Origin: a bacterium
Lineage (GTDB): Bacteria > Electryoneota > RPQS01
Direction: 5' to 3'
DNA length: 32,066 bases
Assembly: GCA_018814465.1 (NCBI GenBank)
Contig: JAHIZR010000038.1
Coordinates: 1-32,066 of the forward strand
Below the pieces are notes generated by a model, which saw only the letters and a program-made list of their open reading frames with translations, ran no database searches and had not been told where the DNA came from. Shown piece after piece: positions 25,456 to 32,066 of the stretch. A program made the translations under genes and the position numbers. Position 1 is the first letter of the stretch. Each line of letters begins with the position of its first letter.

Positions 25456-28227
25456 TTACTTGCGATTCGCTATGACCGTTGCCTGCGCGGCTGCTAAGCG
25501 GGCAATCGGAACACGAAACGGACTGCACGAGACGTAATCAAGCCCGATTCTGTCAAAGAAATGAACCGAAGCCGGATCACCGCCGTGCTCACCGCAGATG
25601 CCAACCTTCAGGTCCGGTCTGCTCGACCGACCTCGTTCAAATCCCATTCTTACGAGTTGACCGACTCCAAGCTGATCAATGCTCTCGAAAGGATCATGCA
25701 GCAGCAGGCTGTTCGCCACATAATAAGGCAGGAAGCGACCGGAGTCGTCCCGCGACAGACCCATACAGGTTTGAGTTAAGTCGTTCGTGCCGAAGCTGAA
25801 GAACTCCGCGTACTTGGCGATTTCATTCGCGACCAATGCGGCGCGGGGCAATTCGATCATCGTGCCGACAAGAAAGTTCAGCCTCTGTCCAGTTTCTCGC
25901 ATAACGTCCGCCGCAACACGGCGAACCACTGCGGCCTGCGCTTTGAATTCTCGCGACGTCATAATAAGCGGAATCATGACTTCGGGATAAACTCCTATCC
26001 CCTCCTTCTGGACAGCGGCGGCTGCTTCAAAAATCGCCTGCGACTGCATCTCGGTAATCTCAGGATATAAGATCCCAAGACGGCAGCCGCGATGACCAAG
26101 CATCGGATTGCTCTCGGATAATTCCTCGACTTTATCACGAACTTCCTCGAAGGTTATCCCCATCGTTTCCGCGAGCTCGCGCTGAGCTTCCTCTTCATGC
26201 GGCAGGAATTCATGGAGCGGCGGATCAAGCAGGCGAATGGTAACGGGCTTGCCATTCATGACCCGGAAAATTCCTTCAAAGTCCTCACGCTGGTAAGGCT
26301 TGACCTTGCTCAATGCTTGCTTGCGATCTTCAAGATCATCGGCAAGAATCATCTCGCGGACGGCGTCAATACGGTCTCCCTCGAAGAACATGTGTTCGGT
26401 TCTTGTCAAACCGATGCCTTCGGCACCGAACGCGACGGCGTTGATGCATTGATCAGGCTGATCAGCGTTGGTGCGGATCTTCATTCTTCGGCGTTCATCC
26501 GCCCATTGCATTAGTCTGGCATAGAGCCGGTAAGTCGGAGCATCCATCGGATCCAGAGTGCGATCAAGGAGAACTTGAATAACCTCAGAAGGTCTGGTCG
26601 GGATTTTTCCGAAATAGACGTTGCCGGTCGAACCACTCAGAGAAATCCAATCGCCTTTCCTAATCGAGCGCTTACCGACAGTGATTGTTTCCGCCGTATA
26701 GTCGATATCGAGCGCTTCACATCCCGCTACACAGACGCGTCCCATTTGCCGGGCGACGAGCGCCGCATGCGATGTCATCCCGCCGCGCTGCGTCAGAATA
26801 CCCTTTGCGGCTTCCATGCCGCGAATATCTTCAGGAGATGTTTCGATCCGCACCAGAATAACTGGATCGCCTGTTGCCGCCATTTCGACCGCGTCGTCGG
26901 CGTGAAATACCACCCGCCCGGTCGCGGCTCCGGGACCGGCATTCAATCCGCGCGCGGCCGGAGTGTGCTTCTTCAACTCGTTTTTGTCGAATATCGGACG
27001 CAGCAGCTGATTGAGCATATTGGGCTCAACCCGCAGAATCGCTTCATCTTCCGTGATGAGTTTTTCCTCGACCATCTCGACTGCGTTCCTGATCGCGGCC
27101 ATGCCGGTTCGCTTGCCGACGCGACATTGCAGCATCCAGAGTTTGTCGTTCTGAATCGTGAACTCGATATCCATCATATCGCGATAGTGAGCTTCGAGCC
27201 GGTCGGAAATTTCAAGCAGCTGTTTTGTCGCATCCGGCATGTACTCTTCAAGTGAAGGATATTGATCCTTCCGATCATCCTCGGAAATGCCGTGATTCCT
27301 TGCCCATTCCTGCGATGCCTTCCGCATAACTTGCTGAGGTGTGCGAATACCCGCCACAACATCTTCGCCCTGAGCATTCACCAGATACTCACCATAAAAC
27401 ACCTTTTCTCCGCTGGCCGGATCACGGGTAAAAGCGACGCCTGTGGCGCAGTCTTTACCCAAGTTACCAAATACCATCGCCTGCACATTGACTGCCGTTC
27501 CCCATTCAGCGGGAATTCTATTCAGTTGCCGATAGACAATAGCGCGGTCATTCATCCATGATCCGAAGACGGCCGAAATAGCTCCCGCCAGTTGTTCGCG
27601 AGGATCATCGGGGAATTCGAGACCCAAGCGGCCCCTAATTAGCGCTTTGAATTCCGCGACTAACTCTTTCAGAGCATCCGCGCTGAGTTCAGAATCGTAC
27701 TTAACTCCGGTGGTTTTCTTTTTGGCGTCCAGCAGTTCCTCGAAAGGATCCTCTTTCTCCTTGGATTCCGGTTTTAAACCAAGCACCACATCGCCGTACA
27801 TCGCAACAAAACGACGGTATGAATCGTAAGCAAAGCGCGGGTCGCCACTCTGCTCGATCAAGCCCGTCACGGTTTCGTCGTTTAAGCCAAGATTCAGAAT
27901 CGTATCCATCATCCCCGGCATGGAAGCTGGCGCACCGCTTCGCACCGACAGCAACAGCGGATTCTTTTTATCGCCGAAGCCTGTTTTGCTGACAGATTCG
28001 ACGAATCGAATGCCGGAGTCAATCTGGCTTTGCAGGGTATCCGGATAAGTCCGCTTGTGAGCGTAATAGTAGCTGCAAACTTCGGTTGTAATCGTGAAGC
28101 CGGGGGGCACAGGCATCCCGAGATGATTCATCGAGGCCAAATTCGCGCCCTTTCCGCCCAACAGCAGTTTCATGTCTTCACGACCCTCGGCGGAACCATT
28201 GCCGAAGGTGTAAACGTACTGACTCAT
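25456..28227 (-). CDS. ppdK: Pyruvate, phosphate dikinase
   Basis: This enzyme interconverts pyruvate, ATP and phosphate with PEP, AMP and pyrophosphate in the cytoplasm, either for gluconeogenesis or for pyrophosphate-based glycolysis. It is 923 residues; the family is usually 870-930. The N-terminal nucleotide-binding domain shows LLGGKGANLASM and SVRSGAPASMPGMMDTILNL. The swivelling phosphohistidine domain has GGMTSHAALVARQMG with catalytic His487. The C-terminal PEP/pyruvate barrel has GTNDLTQ and GICGEHGGDP with its catalytic Cys. AGGAG lies 12 nt before the ATG, a longer gap than usual. It starts 25 nt after the secreted M1 peptidase gene and is followed by the yigZ-like gene, all on one strand. 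Confidence 0.97.
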   Translation of the reverse strand: MSQYVYTFGNGSAEGREDMKLLLGGKGANLASMNHLGMPVPPGFTITTEVCSYYYAHKRTYPDTLQSQIDSGIRFVESVSKTGFGDKKNPLLLSVRSGAPASMPGMMDTILNLGLNDETVTGLIEQSGDPRFAYDSYRRFVAMYGDVVLGLKPESKEKEDPFEELLDAKKKTTGVKYDSELSADALKELVAEFKALIRGRLGLEFPDDPREQLAGAISAVFGSWMNDRAIVYRQLNRIPAEWGTAVNVQAMVFGNLGKDCATGVAFTRDPASGEKVFYGEYLVNAQGEDVVAGIRTPQQVMRKASQEWARNHGISEDDRKDQYPSLEEYMPDATKQLLEISDRLEAHYRDMMDIEFTIQNDKLWMLQCRVGKRTGMAAIRNAVEMVEEKLITEDEAILRVEPNMLNQLLRPIFDKNELKKHTPAARGLNAGPGAATGRVVFHADDAVEMAATGDPVILVRIETSPEDIRGMEAAKGILTQRGGMTSHAALVARQMGRVCVAGCEALDIDYTAETITVGKRSIRKGDWISLSGSTGNVYFGKIPTRPSEVIQVLLDRTLDPMDAPTYRLYARLMQWADERRRMKIRTNADQPDQCINAVAFGAEGIGLTRTEHMFFEGDRIDAVREMILADDLEDRKQALSKVKPYQREDFEGIFRVMNGKPVTIRLLDPPLHEFLPHEEEAQRELAETMGITFEEVRDKVEELSESNPMLGHRGCRLGILYPEITEMQSQAIFEAAAAVQKEGIGVYPEVMIPLIMTSREFKAQAAVVRRVAADVMRETGQRLNFLVGTMIELPRAALVANEIAKYAEFFSFGTNDLTQTCMGLSRDDSGRFLPYYVANSLLLHDPFESIDQLGVGQLVRMGFERGRSSRPDLKVGICGEHGGDPASVHFFDRIGLDYVSCSPFRVPIARLAAAQATVIANRK

Positions 28228-28252
28228 TTCTTCGTTATTCTCCTAACGATAA

Positions 28253-30235
28253 TTACTTCAATAAGACAGCTTTTTTCGTACTGATATGATTATTTGTTTT
28301 AAGGCTGTATAGATATATTCCCGAGGAGTATTCTCTGCCATCCCAGTGATAGTGATGAGTCCCGGGTGAAAGGCTGCCCAGTAATTTGCGGAAAACTTCC
28401 TGTCCCTGAATATTGTGAACAATCAGAGTTGCCTCCGATTGCACAGGTATGTCAAATTCAATCGTGGTTGACTGATTGAAGGGATTCGGGTAAATATTGC
28501 TGAATGCGAATTCCGTCGGAATTGCCTTGTCTTCGTCTTCGGCATTTATGATGTAACTATATGATACTGTTTTCAGAAGCCAGTTGTTCGGATCGAAAAT
28601 AATAGTGTCTACACCGAACCAGTACGCAGCATCTTCGAAATCAATATCCTGGAAATCCATATCATGGATCCAAACAGTATCGATTCGTGTTTCGCCACCC
28701 CAATCAGTGCCTTCGATTTCAACCGGCATTCTAAAATAGGTTCCAATGGTTTGCGTCTGCCGCAATCTATGCCCCCAAATATCACCCTCCCAGGTATTCT
28801 CAACCTCGAAGCGTGGGTAGCCGGTTCCTGAGTACACCCACTGATCGAAGAACCATTGCAGACTCTCGCCGTAATGCTCTTCACACTTGGCCTGGAAATC
28901 CGCTGTGACAGCATTTCCATAAGCATGCTCCGCGCCATATTCGCGCAAAGACTGGAAGAATGAAGAATCTCCCATCACCCAACGGAGCATGTGCAGGACG
29001 CAACCTCCCTTTTCATAGACTACACTGCTCCAGTAGTCATCAGGATCATAGACCGTGAAGTTGGCCGCCCCGCGAGCGGCAGGCATCAGGTCATGAAGCA
29101 TGTAATCAAGATATTCGTCACGTCCTCCGATAATCTCCATTCCCAACGCTTCACAATAGGAAGCGAAACCTTCATTCAGCCACATGTCTTTCCATTCCCC
29201 AAGCGTCACCCAATCGCCCCACCACATGTGAGACAACTCATGGAACAGTAATCCGTCGTAGGTATGATTCTGGACAACATAAGAATCGAAGTGTGAAACA
29301 CTGGTCGCATGTTCCATATCACCATTGCGGCACATGTTGAATCCAAAAGCGTCAAAGGGATAGTCTCCGAACAGTTCCACAAAGCCATCGAGCACCGCAG
29401 GCACATTTAAAAAATGCTCCGGGGCTTGATTCACGCGGCTTGGATAGACGAAGTTCGCAATATAAGGATCCGATTCGCGCTGAACCATGATCTCATAGAT
29501 CGAGACAGAAACGAACAGCAGATATGTCGAGACCGGCTGATCCATGCGGTAATGCCAGGTAATCGTAGTGTCATGAGGCTCAGACTCGACGAGCACTCCA
29601 TTACTGAGAGCAGTTAAGCTGTCATCCGCCGTGATCCAAGTCTCCCACAACAGCTTGTCAGTCGGATCCGCATAGGATGGAATCCATGTGTGGTTCGCCG
29701 GCGGCGGTTCGAGGTCGAGACCGTCCCCCATAGAATAAACGATCGGAGGACGCCAGCCGGAGCGGGGATGCATGAAAATCCCTCCCCATGCGTCAATGAT
29801 TTCCGGCTGACCATGATAGACCATGCGAATCTCGGTTGAGTCGCCGACAGCCAGAGGAGTCACAAGATAAATCTGCAGACTGTCGTCGCCTTCGACTTCA
29901 AAGCGATCAACTTGAGTGATATCCGACCAGATTGAGTCTATCGTCAAGGCACTCGAGAAACGAAAATCAAGGCGATTTAAGGGTATCTCATCGGCTCTCA
30001 GCTTGATTGTTACATCTCCCCACAGCTCGGAGTTATCAATATCAAAGGCGAGTGTGGCAGCAAGCTTGGTCACATCGAATTGATGAAGGCTGTCCTCATC
30101 CAGATTGGAGGGATACCGAACAGCATGTCGAAATGCGCTCCTGTCAACAACGCTGTCAGTCAGAAAAGAGTTCCGGGGAGCGGCCCAACTACAGGCAGCA
30201 ACCAACGCAAATAAAATCAAGAGTTTTCTGTGCAT
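28253..30235 (-). CDS. Secreted M1-family aminopeptidase with type IX sorting domain
   Basis: A 660-residue zinc metallopeptidase expected to remove N-terminal residues from peptides outside the cell. It has a signal peptide (about 1-19), an M1 N-terminal beta domain (about 50-250), and the catalytic domain with H332-E-L-S-H336 and the third zinc ligand E355 (WLNEGFASY), the exact HExxH-x18-E spacing. The substrate-binding GxMEN motif reads GDMEH (305-309), with His for Asn. VVYEKGG supplies the usual Tyr region. The C-terminal 85 residues form the sorting domain (NIYPNPFNQST to KKAVLLK), predicting type IX export. A promoter lies at 30268-30296 with a leader of about 25 nt. It heads the ppdK-yigZ-corC-like gene set. 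Confidence 0.93.
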   Translation of the reverse strand: MHRKLLILFALVAACSWAAPRNSFLTDSVVDRSAFRHAVRYPSNLDEDSLHQFDVTKLAATLAFDIDNSELWGDVTIKLRADEIPLNRLDFRFSSALTIDSIWSDITQVDRFEVEGDDSLQIYLVTPLAVGDSTEIRMVYHGQPEIIDAWGGIFMHPRSGWRPPIVYSMGDGLDLEPPPANHTWIPSYADPTDKLLWETWITADDSLTALSNGVLVESEPHDTTITWHYRMDQPVSTYLLFVSVSIYEIMVQRESDPYIANFVYPSRVNQAPEHFLNVPAVLDGFVELFGDYPFDAFGFNMCRNGDMEHATSVSHFDSYVVQNHTYDGLLFHELSHMWWGDWVTLGEWKDMWLNEGFASYCEALGMEIIGGRDEYLDYMLHDLMPAARGAANFTVYDPDDYWSSVVYEKGGCVLHMLRWVMGDSSFFQSLREYGAEHAYGNAVTADFQAKCEEHYGESLQWFFDQWVYSGTGYPRFEVENTWEGDIWGHRLRQTQTIGTYFRMPVEIEGTDWGGETRIDTVWIHDMDFQDIDFEDAAYWFGVDTIIFDPNNWLLKTVSYSYIINAEDEDKAIPTEFAFSNIYPNPFNQSTTIEFDIPVQSEATLIVHNIQGQEVFRKLLGSLSPGTHHYHWDGREYSSGIYLYSLKTNNHISTKKAVLLK

Positions 30236-30267
30236 GACGATACTCGCGATTATTTCTCTAAACGTCC

Positions 30268-30296
30268 AAAATACAAATATCTAAGTCTAAAGTCAA
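30268..30296 (-). promoter_or_regulatory. Promoter of the M1 peptidase-ppdK operon
   Basis: On the minus strand TTGACT (30291-30296), 17 bp, then TATTTT (30268-30273), about 33 nt before the ATG at 30235. It begins directly after the terminator of the upstream gene. Confidence 0.62.
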
Positions 30297-30301
30297 CTCT
30301 G

Positions 30302-30339
30302 ACAAAAAACAAACGGACGACCCCGTTGGATCGTCCGTT
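30302..30339 (-). terminator. Intrinsic terminator of the right-edge gene
   Basis: AACGGACGA (30312-30320) and TCGTCCGTT (30331-30339) form a perfect 9 bp stem with a 10 nt loop. On the minus strand it is followed by TGTTTTTTG. It separates the right-edge gene from the M1 operon. Confidence 0.85.
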
Positions 30340-30360
30340 CACTTGCGCTATGCAGGTGCG

Positions 30361-32066
30361 CTACCGACTTAATCTGTTCTTTCGAACATTCCAGCGGATA
30401 TCGGCAGCTCCTAAACTTGCCTGAGTCATCGTGGTCTGCGGACTCTCACCTTCATACCGTTTGGATTCTCGCATGACCGCAAAGACTTTATAGAATCGCT
30501 GATCCATCTTAAAGGATTCAGGATCAACATAACTGGTATCCTGCATCTCGACATACTCTGTGAAAGACTCCGCGGAGCTGACAGATGCCATATATACCCG
30601 ATAAGAGAGCGCTTTCTCGATTGAGTTCCAGAACAGTTTCACCCCACCTTGATAAGGCCGAATTGTCAGACTGCTGATCGGGATCAGATCCTCGCGAAGG
30701 TCTCCGATGATCTGAATCTCCCCGATGCGCCAATACCAACCGCTATTGGTTTCGAACCGAAAAGCAACACGATCATCCCCTTCGATCCAATCGAGAATTT
30801 CGGTTATTTCAATCCCGTCCTCAAGAACCGGTGTTGATTCCTGCACTCGATGCCAGACGAGGTACGGGAAGGTTTTCCCGCCATCCTTGCTTCCCATGAT
30901 GCGCGCGATGATTCCATGATCATCCATTCCGCTGCGCAAATAGTTCCAAAACTTCAAGCGAATACCGCTTAACATGGAGCAATCAACTATCTGTGTCGTG
31001 TAGGAGATCATTTCCTCCGAAGAAATACCGTGCAGCTCAAGCACCTCGCGTCCCTGATTATTCCTCGTGAATGCCCATGAGGCATCCTTCGGCTGGTGTA
31101 TGCGGGGCTTGATGCTGTGCTGGAAACCGTAATATGTGTAAAGATCCAACGTGGAACTTGATTCGTATCGCACCCGGAATGTGTATTCCTCCGTGGCGCC
31201 CGCGTTGGCCGGATCCGCATTATCTGTGGATTCAATACGATAGTGAATCGTTGTGTTCCACGGCATTCCCGGAATCGCCCCGCGATACAATCCATCAACA
31301 AGATTCATCTGGGCGAAGGCTTCCGTCCCTTCGTTGACGCGGTATCTGATCATCACCGACGCGATTCCGCTTGCGTCCTGAACATCCGCAATCACGGGAA
31401 TCGGCACATTACGGCGCAGAAAATCAGGCAGCGGAGTATGACGAATCACCGGCGGATAGATATCCACTCGCGATTCAATACCGAACCAGCCAAGCATGCC
31501 GGCGATGAGATGCACTCGAGTCGAAGGATAGGCGGCATCGTCGAGCAATCCAATCTCGATTGAGGAGCCAATCGTTCGATAAGTTTCTCCTGCATAGGCG
31601 ACGCAGACTGCGTACGGATGAGTCTCCGAATCGTTGCGCAGAATCACCGTGGCTCCACTCACGGGCGAAATCTGGTCAATAAAACTATTCTCACCCGAAT
31701 ACTCGAAATGATAGTCCTGATAGGATGTTCCATACTCGCCTTTAATCGGACCCGCATTCGCGCTGCCGTCGCTCAGCCCTTCGATGTGGAAATACGGATG
31801 AAGCGCCGTTTCCGAATCATAACTCCAAACATCAGCCCCCTCCCAGTAGCAGCTGCCGCCGCCTTCCAGATACTCGGCGAGTCTCCCAGCTTCACTTTGC
31901 GGCAGCGCGCGAGCATTCGGACTGACTCCGCAAAAGATCCATACCGAGCGATAGCGGAACAGATTGTACGGCAGCGCTGTCACTCTCTCATACTCGATAC
32001 CGAGTGCCGACAGACAGCTTTCAAGCGCGTCTATTTGCGCGGGATTCTCATCCAGTTCATAGAGCA
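30361..32066 (-). CDS. 3' part of a secreted multidomain protein (5' end outside the window)
   Basis: The frame stays open to the window edge (568 codons), and the sequence near the edge is mid-protein, so the start is outside. The first 170 visible residues look like a type 1 glutamine amidotransferase-like fold as used in exported FCB proteins (RYRSVWIFCG, LAEYLEGGGSCYWEGADVW), apparently without catalytic residues. An Ig-like stretch (VRYRVNEGTEAF onward) and a jelly-roll region with SGIRLKFWNYLRSG and SKDGGKTF follow. The last 80 residues are FN3-like (GGVKLFWNSIEKALSYRVYM), similar to the end of the large C25-like protein at 18277-23406. There is no YPNPFN domain; it ends in a basic tail. 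The function is unknown; a surface or secreted role is inferred. Confidence 0.82.
   Translation of the reverse strand, partial: LYELDENPAQIDALESCLSALGIEYERVTALPYNLFRYRSVWIFCGVSPNARALPQSEAGRLAEYLEGGGSCYWEGADVWSYDSETALHPYFHIEGLSDGSANAGPIKGEYGTSYQDYHFEYSGENSFIDQISPVSGATVILRNDSETHPYAVCVAYAGETYRTIGSSIEIGLLDDAAYPSTRVHLIAGMLGWFGIESRVDIYPPVIRHTPLPDFLRRNVPIPVIADVQDASGIASVMIRYRVNEGTEAFAQMNLVDGLYRGAIPGMPWNTTIHYRIESTDNADPANAGATEEYTFRVRYESSSTLDLYTYYGFQHSIKPRIHQPKDASWAFTRNNQGREVLELHGISSEEMISYTTQIVDCSMLSGIRLKFWNYLRSGMDDHGIIARIMGSKDGGKTFPYLVWHRVQESTPVLEDGIEITEILDWIEGDDRVAFRFETNSGWYWRIGEIQIIGDLREDLIPISSLTIRPYQGGVKLFWNSIEKALSYRVYMASVSSAESFTEYVEMQDTSYVDPESFKMDQRFYKVFAVMRESKRYEGESPQTTMTQASLGAADIRWNVRKNRLSR

Noticed and set aside
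26575..27255. A 226-codon plus-strand reading frame
   Set aside because: Antisense to ppdK and without family features.

Overview
The window looks like a chromosomal segment from an uncultured or little-studied bacterium of the FCB superphylum. The Zixibacteria, Electryoneota, Cloacimonadota, Marinimicrobia or KSB1-like lineages would fit; this placement is inference. The evidence is two long secreted proteins ending in the YPNPFN-type C-terminal sorting domain associated with type IX secretion, two gingipain-like (C25) multidomain secreted proteins, and several other exported beta-rich proteins. These sit next to ordinary housekeeping genes and three tRNA genes. Recognisable promoters have -35 TTGAC(T/A), 17 bp spacers and T-A-rich -10 boxes, the classical sigma-70 form rather than the Bacteroidetes form.

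Layout, left to right. At 1-6130, on the minus strand, a secreted C25-like protein overlaps a small GIY-YIG nuclease-family gene (ATGA overlap). A small DNA-binding protein and histidine ammonia-lyase (hutH, missing its last few codons at the window edge) follow. hutH has no ATG, GTG or TTG start; an ATC codon sits 8 nt after a good ribosome-binding site. At 6131-6755 lies an AT-rich regulatory region with a clear promoter and inverted repeats, then a cysteine-rich exported protein with its own terminator on the plus strand. At 8004-11107, on the minus strand, SppA is followed by a flippase of the Wzx type. At 11414-12916 is a plus-strand O-antigen ligase/polymerase-like membrane protein. At 12986-13267 is a broken acetyltransferase fragment, next to a tRNA-His/tRNA-Glu operon with a good promoter and a very strong hairpin terminator.

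At 13716-17510 is a large soluble hybrid histidine kinase (GAF and PAS sensor domains, HisKA, ATPase, receiver). At 18277-23406 is a second, larger C25-like secreted protein on the plus strand. From 30235 down to 23588 the minus strand carries a compact set: secreted M1 aminopeptidase, pyruvate phosphate dikinase, YigZ/IMPACT protein and CorC/CNNM-CBS membrane protein. An initiator tRNA with its own promoter follows. The right edge holds the 3' part of another secreted protein.

The biological theme is export of large beta-rich proteins and peptidases, probably for growth on protein. hutH (histidine breakdown) and ppdK (pyruvate/PEP interconversion) would fit a lifestyle using amino acids, but this link is inference. 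I did not find a complete, clearly new multi-gene system. The best leads are the paired C25-like proteins that both lack the catalytic histidine, the coupling of a secreted protein gene with a nuclease and DNA-binding gene ahead of hutH, the ATC start of hutH, and a second recurrent C-terminal domain on exported proteins without the YPNPFN domain.
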